A DNA stretch of 64,000 nt from UBA7683 sp964643895 (GCA_964643895.1 CAZXUE010000001.1:1-64000), one strand, 5' to 3'. Shown: positions 7,826 to 16,457, numbered from the stretch's first letter. Translations and numbers: made by a program. Notes: generated from the letters alone by a model not told the origin.

Positions 7826-8089
7826 TCATTTGTCTTTGCCTCCGTGTTTACGGAACTTACGGGTTGGGCTGAATTCACCAAGCTTGTGACCGACCATGTT
7901 TTCGCTTACAAATACTGGCACGTGGACCTTGCCATTGTGTACTGCAATTGTGCGACCAACAAATTCTGGTGCGATCGTGCTGGCACGTGCCCATGTTTTA
8001 ATAACGGTGCGATCATCTTGACCAAGAGCTGCTATTTTTTTAGCGAGCTTTGGGTCTACAAATGGTCCTTTTTTGAGACTTCTACTCAT
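7826..8089 (-). CDS. rpsS: 30S ribosomal protein S19 (uS19)
   Basis: S19 sits in the 30S head next to S13. The 87-residue product begins MSRSLKKGPFVDPKL and has IAVHNGKVHVPVFVSENMVGH, here seen as HNGKVHVPVFVSENMVG, and the terminal FSPTRKFRKHGGK. These are all diagnostic. It follows rplB by 2 bp. Confidence 0.97.
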   Translation of the reverse strand: MSRSLKKGPFVDPKLAKKIAALGQDDRTVIKTWARASTIAPEFVGRTIAVHNGKVHVPVFVSENMVGHKLGEFSPTRKFRKHGGKDK

Positions 8090-8091
8090 AC

Positions 8092-8928
8092 TTATTTCCT
8101 CTTAGCCTGATGACGGCTTCTTACGATAAATGTTGTTGAACGTTTGTTGCGACGTGTTTTGTAACCAAGAGCAGGTTTGCCCCAAGGAGTTTTTGGCGCA
8201 CGGCCAACACCGTGAGAACCACCATCACCACCGCCGTGCGGGTGATCGGCTGCGTTCATAACCAAACCGCGAACCTGTGGTCGGCGGCCAAGGTGTCGTT
8301 TGCGACCAGCTGAGCCAATTTTTACGTTCTGATGCTGTTCGTTACCAACCGAGCCAATGGTTGCCATGCTGTTGATGTTAATCTTGCGGATTTCGCCGCT
8401 CGGCAGCTTCACCTGTGCGTACTCGCCCTCTTTTGAGGTTAGCTGTGCTTTAGCGCCAGCAGAACGTACCATTTGAGCACCACGGCCAGGCTGCAACTCG
8501 ATCCCATGAATAAAGCTGCCTACCGGAATAACCTGTAGCGGCAATCTGTTGCCGTCTTCAATAGGGGCCTTCTCGCCAACAACAATAGCCTGACCGACCC
8601 TCATGCGACTTGTAGCAATAATATAATGGTACTTTTGGTTCTCATCTTTAATACGAGCAATGTTGGCGCTGCGATTTGGGTCGTATTCAATCGTTTCAAT
8701 CTCAGCCTTGCCGAAATCGAGCTGTTTGAAGTTCACTAAACGGTAGAACTGCTTAGCGCCACCGCCACGATGTCGAACTGTGATAACACCTCGGTTATTG
8801 CGTCCACTAGAGCGCTTTTTTGCAACCAGCAGTGACTTCAACGGTTTTTTGGTAGTGATTTTATCAAAATCTTGGGTAGACATGCCGCGGCGGGCAGGAG
8901 AGGTTGGTTTGTATTGTGTGACAGCCAT
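8092..8928 (-). CDS. rplB: 50S ribosomal protein L2 (uL2)
   Basis: L2 is required for subunit association and peptidyl transfer. The 278-residue product has family length. It shows RHRGGGAKQFYR, GSFIHGIELQPGRGAQMVRS, RGLVMNAADHPHGGGDGG with the functional His, and TPWGKPALGYKTRRNKRS. It shares its start base with the rplW stop. Confidence 0.97.
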   Translation of the reverse strand: MAVTQYKPTSPARRGMSTQDFDKITTKKPLKSLLVAKKRSSGRNNRGVITVRHRGGGAKQFYRLVNFKQLDFGKAEIETIEYDPNRSANIARIKDENQKYHYIIATSRMRVGQAIVVGEKAPIEDGNRLPLQVIPVGSFIHGIELQPGRGAQMVRSAGAKAQLTSKEGEYAQVKLPSGEIRKININSMATIGSVGNEQHQNVKIGSAGRKRHLGRRPQVRGLVMNAADHPHGGGDGGSHGVGRAPKTPWGKPALGYKTRRNKRSTTFIVRSRHQAKRK

Positions 8929-9236
8929 TACTTCTTCTCCTCTTCTTCAAAAATCTTGATACTATCGCCTTCTTTTAGCTTCACGTAGGCTTTTTTAAAT
9001 GTACTGCGTTCACCAACGATTGGGCGAGCACGACGATTGCCGAGGCGGACTGATCGAGCTTTTTTACCGTTTTGTACAATAACATTTACTTCTTCAACCG
9101 TTACATTAAATTGTGCTTGAACTGCGTCTTTAATCTGCACTTTATTAGCTTTGTTTGGTACGACAAATACATACGTTTGGTTCAATAGGCTCTGTTGGTA
9201 AGCTTTTTCGCTCATGCGAGGTTTCAAATTAAGCAT
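8928..9236 (-). CDS. rplW: 50S ribosomal protein L23 (uL23)
   Basis: L23 lies at the tunnel exit and docks trigger factor and SRP. The 102-residue product has the L23 pattern: MSEKAYQQSLLNQTYVFVV, NKVQIKDAVQAQFNVTVEEV and the conserved basic stretch around RSVRLGNRRARPIVG. It ends with an acidic-lysine tail. It overlaps rplD by 8 bp. tig, whose product docks here, is elsewhere in the window. Confidence 0.95.
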   Translation of the reverse strand: MLNLKPRMSEKAYQQSLLNQTYVFVVPNKANKVQIKDAVQAQFNVTVEEVNVIVQNGKKARSVRLGNRRARPIVGERSTFKKAYVKLKEGDSIKIFEEEEKK

Positions 9237-9900
9237 TTGCTACCTCCTTTTTGTTCGTGGTTGCTTCTGTTTTAGAAGCTGATGCAGGAGAAAGCCACTC
9301 TTTAATTAAATCGACAGATTTCTTAGAGATGACAATTGTATCGGCATTTAATATATCAAAAACATTTAAATAGGTGGCTTGCACAGCCTTAACATTAGCA
9401 ACATTTCGGGTAGCTCGGTCAACAAGTTCATCTTTCGTGTCAACAACAAGCAGCACTCTTCGCTCAAGCTTGTGTTTAGCAAGAAATTCGGTGGTGCTTT
9501 TTACTTTGCCATCAGCAGCCGTGAACTCAGCCACGAGAATTTTCTGGGACTTGTTGGCAAGAGAAAGTGCCTGACGTAAAGCCTGACGTTTTTGAGCGGT
9601 TGAAAGGCTCTTTGTGTAGTTTTCATTACCAGTTGGCCCAAAGACGATACCACCGCCACGCCAGATAGGATTACGAGACGAACCCACACGTGCGCGACCA
9701 GTGCCTTTCTGGCGCCATGGCTTTTTACCACCGCCACGGACTAAACCGCGGGTTTTAACTTCTGCAAGATTTGCTCGGCCATTTGCAAGATACGCCTCGT
9801 ATGCTCGTTTAACAAGATCATGATTTGCCGCCTCAACCGCAAATACCTCTTTTGGTAGTGTTGCGGTTACTGGCTTTGCTGCTGTTTTAATGTCTGCCAT
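9229..9900 (-). CDS. rplD: 50S ribosomal protein L4 (uL4)
   Basis: L4 reaches into the tunnel with an extended loop and represses S10 operons in many bacteria. The 223-residue product has LVRGGGKKPWRQKGTGRARV, the diagnostic loop, followed by the Rossmann-like C-terminal domain. There is a short C-terminal extension (SASKTEATTNKKEVANA). It is 1 bp from rplC. Confidence 0.95.
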   Translation of the reverse strand: MADIKTAAKPVTATLPKEVFAVEAANHDLVKRAYEAYLANGRANLAEVKTRGLVRGGGKKPWRQKGTGRARVGSSRNPIWRGGGIVFGPTGNENYTKSLSTAQKRQALRQALSLANKSQKILVAEFTAADGKVKSTTEFLAKHKLERRVLLVVDTKDELVDRATRNVANVKAVQATYLNVFDILNADTIVISKKSVDLIKEWLSPASASKTEATTNKKEVANA

Positions 9901-9901
9901 A

Positions 9902-10519
9902 TTACGCTCCTACCACCGTTACAAGACTTTTTTTAGGGCCAGGGATAGCGCCTTTAAAGCCAATGAGATTGTTTTCTTGGTCAACATAGGCAACTTTAAG
10001 ACCAGAAACGGTTACCTGCTCAGCACCCATTTGTCCGGCCATGCGCTTGCCCTTAAAGACCTTCTGCGGATACATAGATCCAATCGAGCCAGGACGACGA
10101 ACCATTCCGTTACCACCGTGTGTGCTTGCGCTTGTTGCAAAGTTGTTGCGCTTCACGTTGCCCGCAAAACCCTTACCCTTACTGGTGCCAGTTACTTTGA
10201 CTTTGTCGCCGACTTCGAAGATTGAAACATCAAAAGAGGAGCCTAGTTTTTGCTCCTCTGAGATTGCCTCAACACGAAATTCTTTGATGATGCGTGGCAT
10301 GAGCTCTTTGTTCGCCTTCGCTGCGTGGCCCTTTACAGACTTACTCACGTTCTTACCGCCACCGAGTGAAAGCTGGATAGATGTATAACCATCAGTTTCC
10401 TCGGTCTTAATTTGGGTAATAACGCAAGGACCAGCCTGTACGAGTGTTACAGGAATTAAAACACCATCCTCTTGGAGGATCTGGGTCATACCAATTTTTG
10501 TACCCAATAATGCTTTCAT
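9902..10519 (-). CDS. rplC: 50S ribosomal protein L3 (uL3)
   Basis: L3 is an early assembly protein near the peptidyl transferase centre. I choose MKALLGTKIGMTQI at 10519, preceded by AAGGGA, because the longer frame to 10588 adds an unrelated N-terminus. The 205-residue product has GFAGNVKRNNF, GSIGSMYPQKVFKGKRMAGQ and the C-terminal IPGPKKSLVTV. rpsJ, normally next upstream, is about 1 kb away. rplC therefore heads this transcript behind its own promoter. Confidence 0.95.
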   Translation of the reverse strand: MKALLGTKIGMTQILQEDGVLIPVTLVQAGPCVITQIKTEETDGYTSIQLSLGGGKNVSKSVKGHAAKANKELMPRIIKEFRVEAISEEQKLGSSFDVSIFEVGDKVKVTGTSKGKGFAGNVKRNNFATSASTHGGNGMVRRPGSIGSMYPQKVFKGKRMAGQMGAEQVTVSGLKVAYVDQENNLIGFKGAIPGPKKSLVTVVGA

Positions 10520-10644
10520 GTTGTCCCTTATTACCATCAGAGCAAACAAAAATCTTGGACTGTTTCTGGTATCTGGTGATTTTTTCAAACCTCAGACCTG
10601 GAAACATGCCAAGTGCTTGATAAATGGCGTAAAATTACCATCAC

Positions 10645-10674
10645 AGCATATCAGATTATACTCAGTAGTGTCAA
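10645..10674 (-). promoter_or_regulatory. promoter candidate for the rplC ribosomal operon
   Basis: Minus-strand TTGACA (10669-10674), 18-bp spacer, TATGCT (10645-10650). Transcription would start about 120 nt before rplC, leaving a leader of 10520-10640 that could hold regulation by L4 or another ribosomal protein. I see no clear rRNA-mimic fold in it. Confidence 0.5.
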
Positions 10675-10678
10675 TAGC

Positions 10679-10990
10679 TTAGACAATAATACCGACAGGG
10701 AGGTAAAAGCTGATAAAGGTGGCGCCTAAAAGAATGGCTAGTTCTATCTTTTTATCGACGTGGGAGCATTCGTACGAGGAGAACGCAGCACCCACTACGA
10801 GACCAAGAGGCAGACTCAAGTGTTCAAAGGGGCCTAGCTGAACATTAAGAAGCCGCACCCAGAATGTGCCGCAAATAAAGTAGAGTACCAGTTTCAAAAA
10901 ATACGCAGTATCAGACTGGTGTTTGTGCGTACAAACACGCTTTGTACCGAAAATCGTAGTAATCGTTCGCTTTCTTTTTGTTTTTGCCAT
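10679..10990 (-). CDS. small membrane protein of unknown function
   Basis: I do not recognise this 103-residue protein. It has a basic N-terminus (MAKTKRKRTITTIFGTKR) and then three hydrophobic stretches, around residues 30-48, 57-70 and 83-102. That predicts a small inner-membrane protein with its N-terminus in the cytoplasm. Two Cys and two His lie in the loops (CTHKH and YECSH). It is inserted between rpsJ and rplC together with a GlsB-like gene, which breaks the usual S10 operon order. Confidence 0.6.
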   Translation of the reverse strand: MAKTKRKRTITTIFGTKRVCTHKHQSDTAYFLKLVLYFICGTFWVRLLNVQLGPFEHLSLPLGLVVGAAFSSYECSHVDKKIELAILLGATFISFYLPVGIIV

Positions 10991-11059
10991 AACTACGCTT
11001 TATTAAAGCATAGGCACGTTGAAATGCAAAGGCCTCCCAGTAACTGACGTCTCGATTAA

Positions 11060-11145
11060 GCGTCTAGCGCAACACTTTTGGATCCCGGATCAGGTTCGAG
11101 ATGACGACATTCTTGGCGCCTGGTGTCGAGAGTCTACCCTTCGGC
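11060..11145. repeat. degenerate REP-like sequence
   Basis: This stretch contains GGATCAGGTTCGAGATGAC and CTACCCTTCGGCAGGCTA. They resemble arms of the longer inverted repeats at 17738-17803 and 52024-52090 (GTCATCCTGAGC...GGATCT type). It is degenerate and may be a remnant of the same intergenic repeat family. Confidence 0.35.
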
Positions 11146-11148
11146 AGG

Positions 11149-11406
11149 CTACTTTTTGCCACTAAGAAGTTTTTTGATAAATAAGAGTACGAGCGCGCCG
11201 GCAACTGCTACAAAGAAGCTTCTGAAATTAAACCCAGTAACACCTACACCATCAAAGAAGAAGCCCGAAAGCCATCCACCGATAGCCGCGCCGATAATAC
11301 CAACGAGAATATTGCCAATGGCACCTTGCTCCTCATTATTACCCGCAATTAATGATGCGAGCCAACCTGCGATTGCTCCAAAGATTATCCACGATAATAT
11401 ACCCAT
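11149..11406 (-). CDS. GlsB/YeaQ/YmgE family membrane protein
   Basis: The 85-residue protein begins MGILSWIIFGAIAGWLASLI and has the Gly-rich hydrophobic pattern of the transglycosylase-associated (GlsB/YeaQ/YmgE) family. That pattern is helix 1, GAIGNILVGIIGAAIGGWLSG as a second helix (residues about 29-49), and a third helix before a LysLys-rich end. The family is linked to envelope stress but its biochemical role is unknown. A GGAGGAT ribosome site precedes the ATG. It is not a usual S10-operon member. Confidence 0.8.
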   Translation of the reverse strand: MGILSWIIFGAIAGWLASLIAGNNEEQGAIGNILVGIIGAAIGGWLSGFFFDGVGVTGFNFRSFFVAVAGALVLLFIKKLLSGKK

Positions 11407-11462
11407 CCGATCCTCCTTATGATTACCCCTATATTATATCAGTGCGTGTCAACAATAGTACA

Positions 11463-11488
11463 AATGACCCACCCTAAGGTGAGTCATT
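11463..11488 (-). terminator. hairpin after rpsJ
   Basis: AATGACCCACC and GGTGAGTCATT form an 11-bp stem with one weak pair and a 4-nt loop, 28 bp downstream of rpsJ. The U-run on the minus strand is short (TTTGT), so termination may be partial. Confidence 0.5.
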
Positions 11489-11516
11489 CTGCACTGCCAG
11501 AGTCATGATCTAGTGT

Positions 11517-11840
11517 TTAGTTCATGCGGATTTCGGCATCGCAACCAGCTGGCAGGCTGAGGTTCATCAGGCTGTCGATCGTCTTCGGCGTTGGCTCCAA
11601 GATATCAATCAAGCGTTTGTGAACACGCATTTCAAACTGTTCCATACCTTTTTTGTACACGTGAGGGCTTTTTACTACTGTAAACTTGCTCTTGCGAGTT
11701 GGCAAAGGGATTGGCCCATTGATAGTAGCACCGGTTCTCAGTGCGGTATCGATAATCTGCTTCGCAGACTGATCAATAATCTTGTGATCGTACGCCTTAA
11801 GACGAATACGAATTTTTTGCTTTGGTGTGGCATCTGCCAT
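11517..11840 (-). CDS. rpsJ: 30S ribosomal protein S10 (uS10, NusE)
   Basis: S10 is a 30S head protein and, as NusE, a partner of NusB in antitermination. The 107-residue product has KIRIRLKAYDHKIIDQSAKQ, PTRKSKFTVVKSPHVYKK and EMRVHKRLIDI, all diagnostic. Here the gene stands alone: a terminator-like hairpin and two membrane-protein genes separate it from rplC, and a coiled-coil gene separates it from tuf. Confidence 0.96.
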   Translation of the reverse strand: MADATPKQKIRIRLKAYDHKIIDQSAKQIIDTALRTGATINGPIPLPTRKSKFTVVKSPHVYKKGMEQFEMRVHKRLIDILEPTPKTIDSLMNLSLPAGCDAEIRMN

Positions 11841-11950
11841 TATGACTTCCCTTCTACGTTGCGGTGTAACATCCTTACGAGTCTATAGAGAGTACTCATA
11901 ACGACTTTTAGTCACCACGATTAATGTTGTGAAATCATTGTACAATAGAT

Positions 11951-12343
11951 CTACTCAGCTGGCAACACTATGCCCGCTTCTTTGGTGATGACTTGAATAC
12001 GGTCGTAGGTGGTGCGAATTTTCTGCTCAAGGTTTAATTTATTAAAATTGGGTGCACCAGCTTCTTTTTTGGCTAGCATTATATAGATTTCTCGGATATC
12101 TCTCTCCAGTCCGCTCACCTGACCTTCAAGATTATCGAACTTGTCATTGAGGCTGCCTACACTAGTCTTTAGCTCGGAGACAGCTTGCTTAACTTCTGTC
12201 ATGTCTTGCTTTAGAGTAGTAACACCTTCTTTGAGCTCAGCTGCATCTTTCTCAAGTGCATCAAAACGTGGAACTGCAAGGGTCTCAAGGCCCACAATAA
12301 CTACCTCTCGGATTTGCTGGATATCGTCTTTCGTTAATGCCAT
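11951..12343 (-). CDS. coiled-coil protein of unknown function
   Basis: I do not recognise a function. The start MALTKDDIQQIREVV at 12343 is chosen because GAGGGG lies 8-9 nt before it; a longer frame reaches 12385. Of 130 residues, about 35-100 form a heptad-rich coiled coil with repeated hydrophobic/Lys/Asp spacing (LKEGVTTLKQDMTEVKQAV, then LKTSVGSLNDKFDNLEGQV). Similar short coiled-coil proteins are at 31387-31653 and 31692-31979. It sits between tuf and rpsJ, after the tuf terminator. Confidence 0.65.
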   Translation of the reverse strand: MALTKDDIQQIREVVIVGLETLAVPRFDALEKDAAELKEGVTTLKQDMTEVKQAVSELKTSVGSLNDKFDNLEGQVSGLERDIREIYIMLAKKEAGAPNFNKLNLEQKIRTTYDRIQVITKEAGIVLPAE

Positions 12344-12385
12344 AAAGTTTTGCCCCTCTTTACGTTTGTAGATCCATGGTAGCAC

Positions 12386-12417
12386 AAAAAGAGCTGCGTT
12401 TTATTGCAGCTCTTTTG
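12386..12417 (-). terminator. rho-independent terminator after tuf
   Basis: AAAAGAGCTGC and GCAGCTCTTTT form an 11-bp stem with an 8-nt loop, followed by a U-run on the minus strand. It lies 30 bp after the tuf stop. The stem is nearly symmetric, so it could also work on the plus strand. Confidence 0.85.
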
Positions 12418-12446
12418 CTCAGATCTTAAGAACTAAGTTCTACGAT

Positions 12447-13628
12447 CTATTTAGTGATGTTTGTTACAACACCTGCACCAACAGTACGGCCACCTTCACG
12501 GATTGCGAAAGTAAGACCTTGGTCCATAGCAATTGGGGCGAGTAGCTTCACTTTGAAAGTGATGGTGTCACCTGGCATTACCATTTCTTTGTCGGCTGGA
12601 AGCTCAACTTCACCAGTTACATCAGTTGTACGGAAGTAGAACTGTGGTTTGTAACCCTTAAAGAATGGTGTGTGTCGTCCACCCTCTTCTTTGGTGAGGA
12701 TGTAGACTTCAGCATCGAATTCGGTGTGCGGAGTGATTGAACCAGGTTTACAAATAACCTGACCGCGTTCGATATCATCGCGTTCGATACCTCGGAGCAA
12801 GATGCCTGCGTTATCACCAGCTTGACCTTGGTCAAGATTCTTCTTAAATGCTTCAATACCAGTTACAACAGTCTTTATGGTTTCACGAACGCCAACAATT
12901 TCAACTTCGTCGTTTACCTTTACAATACCAGTCTCGATACGACCAGTAGCAACGGTGCCACGACCTTTAATCGAGAACACGTCTTCGATAGGCATCAAGA
13001 ATGGCTTATCAAGATCGCGAGTTGGTTCTGGAACGTAGTCGTCAAGAGCCCTAACAAGCTCCATAACTGCGTCTTCAGAGGCAGCATCACCTTCAAGAGC
13101 CTTAGTAGCAGAGCCCTTGATGATAGGACAGTCGCGGTCGAAGCCGTTCTTTTCAAGCAGGTCACGGATATCTTCTTCAACAAGTTCTACGAGCTCGGCG
13201 TCGGCCAAGTCCATCTTGTTCATGAATACTACGATCTTAGGTACACCAACCTGCTTTGCAAGCAGTACGTGCTCACGGGTTTGTGGAAGCGGACCATCAT
13301 TAGCACCAACTACAAGAATTGCACCGTCGATCTGAGCGGCACCAGTGATCATGTTCTTAACGTAGTCAGCGTGACCAGGCATGTCCACATGAGCGTAGTG
13401 ACGCTTTTCGCTTTCGTACTCTTGGTGAGAAGTTGCAATGGTGATACCACGTTGCTTTTCTTCTGGTGCGTTGTCGATTTCGTCGTAGTTCTTTGGCTTA
13501 TTGACGTCGCTTGGAAGCTTCTTTGCCAATACATGCGTAATCGCAGCGGTTAGTGTCGTTTTACCGTGGTCAACGTGGCCCATAGTACCAACGTTCACAT
13601 GCGGTTTTGTTCGGTCAAAATCTGCCAC
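12447..13628 (-). CDS. tuf: elongation factor Tu
   Basis: EF-Tu delivers aminoacyl-tRNA to the ribosome. The 393-residue product has G1 GHVDHGKT, G2 RGITI, G4 NKMD and G5 GSA, plus domains II and III of normal length. The start is GTG (13628), reading MADFDRTKPHVNVGTMGHVD. The usual DCPGH of G3 is DMPGH here (Met83), and the Cys after the G4 Lys is Met, so two conserved cysteines are gone. It has its own promoter and terminator, so it can be transcribed separately from fusA. Confidence 0.97.
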   Translation of the reverse strand: MADFDRTKPHVNVGTMGHVDHGKTTLTAAITHVLAKKLPSDVNKPKNYDEIDNAPEEKQRGITIATSHQEYESEKRHYAHVDMPGHADYVKNMITGAAQIDGAILVVGANDGPLPQTREHVLLAKQVGVPKIVVFMNKMDLADAELVELVEEDIRDLLEKNGFDRDCPIIKGSATKALEGDAASEDAVMELVRALDDYVPEPTRDLDKPFLMPIEDVFSIKGRGTVATGRIETGIVKVNDEVEIVGVRETIKTVVTGIEAFKKNLDQGQAGDNAGILLRGIERDDIERGQVICKPGSITPHTEFDAEVYILTKEEGGRHTPFFKGYKPQFYFRTTDVTGEVELPADKEMVMPGDTITFKVKLLAPIAMDQGLTFAIREGGRTVGAGVVTNITK

Positions 13629-13660
13629 TCAAGCAAAACCCTCACGCGAGATACTGTAGT

Positions 13661-13689
13661 AGTATAAAGCATTTTGCATCTGGTATCAA
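13661..13689 (-). promoter_or_regulatory. promoter of tuf
   Basis: Minus-strand TTGATA (13684-13689), a 17-bp spacer and TATACT (13661-13666) lie about 33 bp before the GTG start of tuf. Both boxes match sigma70 consensus well. Confidence 0.7.
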
Positions 13690-13721
13690 GCATTCAGATA
13701 ACCGACACTAGGTCGATAGCT

Positions 13722-14309
13722 CTATACGAATCGAACTACATCAAGATTTGAAACCTGTGCTGCTATACCTTCTACGACCTCGTTTGGGTCGGACGTATGC
13801 GTTACGGCCCAGTTACCAGCACTAAAACGCCTTTCAGAAGTTACCACTAGTCCGCTCCGTCTTGGAGTTGCATAACCATCAACGGCATTTTCAGTAATTG
13901 CATCTACTACATCCCAAGTTGTGCGTGTTGCTTCCGCAGTTGTCTCATCTAAAGGATACTGCCATGTAGCCTCATTCACCGCACTGTGAGAGTAATCAGT
14001 GAGCAACCTCAATGTAAGCGATGCAACCCGGCTTTGTCTAGAAAGTCCAACAGCGGCTTCGACAAAAGGTCGGTTCCATATGCTGCCCCAGGAAATTCTT
14101 TGAGCAAGTTTGGCTTCAAATTGTATCGCTGGGTAATGCGGAGTAATTATTGCCTGTCTTCTTGTTCCCATCGAAGTTAAGACAAGTTGCTCTGGCTCTA
14201 TCCTTCCATCTTTAACTGCATTATCTATTGAACTTGCTTCTGACTTTTGGTCAACAAGCGAGCGGAGAGTTTCCGCTGCTACTTCACAGCCAAATTTAGG
14301 TCGAGACAT
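13722..14309 (-). CDS. protein of unknown function between fusA and tuf
   Basis: I do not recognise this 195-residue, soluble-looking protein (MSRPKFGCEVAAETLRSLVD...). It has no signal peptide, membrane helix or nucleotide motif I can see. A TGGAG site lies before the start. It sits between fusA and tuf, which are adjacent in most bacteria. Its style (no clear motifs, Trp-rich SWGSIWNRPF, TWDVVDAIT) resembles the other orphans of this window at 30395, 32676 and 52174. Confidence 0.6.
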   Translation of the reverse strand: MSRPKFGCEVAAETLRSLVDQKSEASSIDNAVKDGRIEPEQLVLTSMGTRRQAIITPHYPAIQFEAKLAQRISWGSIWNRPFVEAAVGLSRQSRVASLTLRLLTDYSHSAVNEATWQYPLDETTAEATRTTWDVVDAITENAVDGYATPRRSGLVVTSERRFSAGNWAVTHTSDPNEVVEGIAAQVSNLDVVRFV

Positions 14310-14340
14310 ATATTCGCTCCAGTCTGCCCACCGCTTGAAC

Positions 14341-16428
14341 TTATTTACTTCGGTTGGCGATGACAGCTTCGGCTACGTTTGGTGGGACTTCGGCGTAGTG
14401 GGCGAGTTCCATGGTGCTTGAAGCGCGACCTTGGGTCATAGAGCGAATATCGGTGGTGTAACCAAACATTTCGGCTAGTGGCACGAAGGCGAGGATGACT
14501 TTGGCCTGTGAGCGGTCTTCCATGCTCTCAACGCGGCCACGGCGGGAGTTAAGATCGCCAATAACATCACCCATGAACTCCTCAGGTGTAACAACCTCTA
14601 CCTTCATAATTGGCTCGAGCAGTACTGGAGCACCTTGCTTCACACCGCTTTGCAGTGCCATGGAGCCGGCAATCTTAAAGGCCATTTCGTTAGAGTCAAC
14701 ATCGTGGTAGCTACCATCGTAAAGCTCGGCGGACATATCTACCACTGGATAGCCGGCGATTACACCGTTACCCATGGCTTCTTTAATACCGGCCTCAACT
14801 GGCTTTATGTATTCCTGCGGAACCACACCACCCTTAATAGAGTTAATGAACTCAAAACCTTTGCCGGGTTCTTGTGGCGCAAGACGAAGCCAAACATCAC
14901 CATATTGACCACGACCACCGGATTGTTTAATAAACTTACCCTGAACTTCAATTGTTTTCTTAATGGTTTCCCGGTAAGCTACCTGCGGCTGACCAATGTT
15001 AGCTTCTACACTAAATTCGCGCTTCATGCGGTCTACCAGGATCTCGAGGTGAAGCTCGCCCATACCTGAGATGATGGTTTGACCGGTTTCTTCATCGGAG
15101 TGTACACGGAAGGTTGGATCTTCTTCAGCAAGACGTTGCAGAGCTAGGGCCATTTTTTCTTGATCGGCCTTGGTTTTAGGTTCAATAGCAATCGATACAG
15201 GAGGCTCTGGGAACTCAATACTCTCAAGAATAATTGGGTTGGCTATGTCGCAGAGTGTGTTCCCGGTGGTAACCTTTTTGAGTCCTACGATAGCAGCAAT
15301 ATCACCTGCTTCTACAAAATCAACATCTTCGCGTTTGTCAGCATGCATACGAACTACGCGGCCGACACGCTCTTTCTCACCAGTCGTGCTGTTGTAGATG
15401 TATGAACCGGCTTCAATTTTGCCAGAGTAGACACGGAAGAAGCAGAGTTTACCCATGAATGGATCGGTCGCAATTTTAAAGGCCAGACCAGCAAATGGCT
15501 GTTCATTAGCAGGTTTACGTTCGATTTCATCACCACTCTTAGGGTGAGTACCCCAAACTGAGCCACGATCGATTGGGCTTGGCAAGAACTCGGTCATGAG
15601 ATCAAGAACTTTTTCTACAATTACGCCACGGCCATCGCCACCAGTTACCAAGAATAGTTCGCCTGAAAGCACGCCTTTACGGAGCGCTGCCCGGAATTCT
15701 TCGTTAGAAATGGCTTCTTCGCCTTCTTCCAAGAACTTCATCATTAAGTCATCGTCATGTTCAACGGCGGCTTCAAGCAGTAGCGATCGAGCATGCTTGG
15801 CTTTCTCTTGTAGATCTTCAGGGATTTCACCTTCAACTAAGGCTTTGTCATGGTACTCGGTGTAGGTGTATGCCTTCATATCAAGCAGATCAACAACACC
15901 GTTGATACTTTGTTCAAAGCCAATTGGAATGTGAACAGCAAAAGCTTTTTTAGTCAGACGAGCGTGAATAGTTTCCAGAGACTTCCAGAAATCACCACCA
16001 GTTTGGTTGATTTTATTGATAAAGCAAACGCGCGGAACACCGTATTTATCAGCCTGACGCCATACAGTTTCAGACTGTGATTCCACACCCATTTTACCGT
16101 CAAAGACGGTTACTGCGCCGTCAAGCACACGAAGTGATCGCTCTACCTCAACGGTAAAGTCGATGTGGCCTGGGGTGTCGATAATATTGATTTGGTGGTC
16201 TTTCCAAAAGCAGGTTACGGCAGCAGAGGTAATGGTAATACCACGCTCTTTCTCTTGCTCCATCCAGTCGGTGGTAGCGCCATCGCCTTCACCGCGTACC
16301 ACACCAATTTTGTGGTTAATACCTGTTCGGTACAAAATACCTTCAGTTGTAGTGGTTTTACCAGCATCAATATGCGCGATAATACCTACATTACGTAACT
16401 TTACTAGATCTAATTTCTTTGTTGCCAT
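14341..16428 (-). CDS. fusA: elongation factor G with unusual G4 and G5 motifs
   Basis: EF-G drives translocation. The 695-residue product has all five domains at family length. G1 AHIDAGKTTTTEG, G2 ERGITIT and G3 DTPGH are intact. G4, normally NKMD, reads NKIN (residues 138-141), and the usual GSAFKNKGV around G5 reads TGGDGRGV (262-269). Both loops contact the guanine base. Domain IV (GGRGQYGDVWLRLAPQEPGKG region) and domain V look normal. The position after rpsG is that of the housekeeping EF-G, so it is unlikely to be a dispensable paralogue. Confidence 0.95.
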   Translation of the reverse strand: MATKKLDLVKLRNVGIIAHIDAGKTTTTEGILYRTGINHKIGVVRGEGDGATTDWMEQEKERGITITSAAVTCFWKDHQINIIDTPGHIDFTVEVERSLRVLDGAVTVFDGKMGVESQSETVWRQADKYGVPRVCFINKINQTGGDFWKSLETIHARLTKKAFAVHIPIGFEQSINGVVDLLDMKAYTYTEYHDKALVEGEIPEDLQEKAKHARSLLLEAAVEHDDDLMMKFLEEGEEAISNEEFRAALRKGVLSGELFLVTGGDGRGVIVEKVLDLMTEFLPSPIDRGSVWGTHPKSGDEIERKPANEQPFAGLAFKIATDPFMGKLCFFRVYSGKIEAGSYIYNSTTGEKERVGRVVRMHADKREDVDFVEAGDIAAIVGLKKVTTGNTLCDIANPIILESIEFPEPPVSIAIEPKTKADQEKMALALQRLAEEDPTFRVHSDEETGQTIISGMGELHLEILVDRMKREFSVEANIGQPQVAYRETIKKTIEVQGKFIKQSGGRGQYGDVWLRLAPQEPGKGFEFINSIKGGVVPQEYIKPVEAGIKEAMGNGVIAGYPVVDMSAELYDGSYHDVDSNEMAFKIAGSMALQSGVKQGAPVLLEPIMKVEVVTPEEFMGDVIGDLNSRRGRVESMEDRSQAKVILAFVPLAEMFGYTTDIRSMTQGRASSTMELAHYAEVPPNVAEAVIANRSK

Positions 16429-16457
16429 AGTGCTTCCTTATTATTTTTTGCTCTCTG

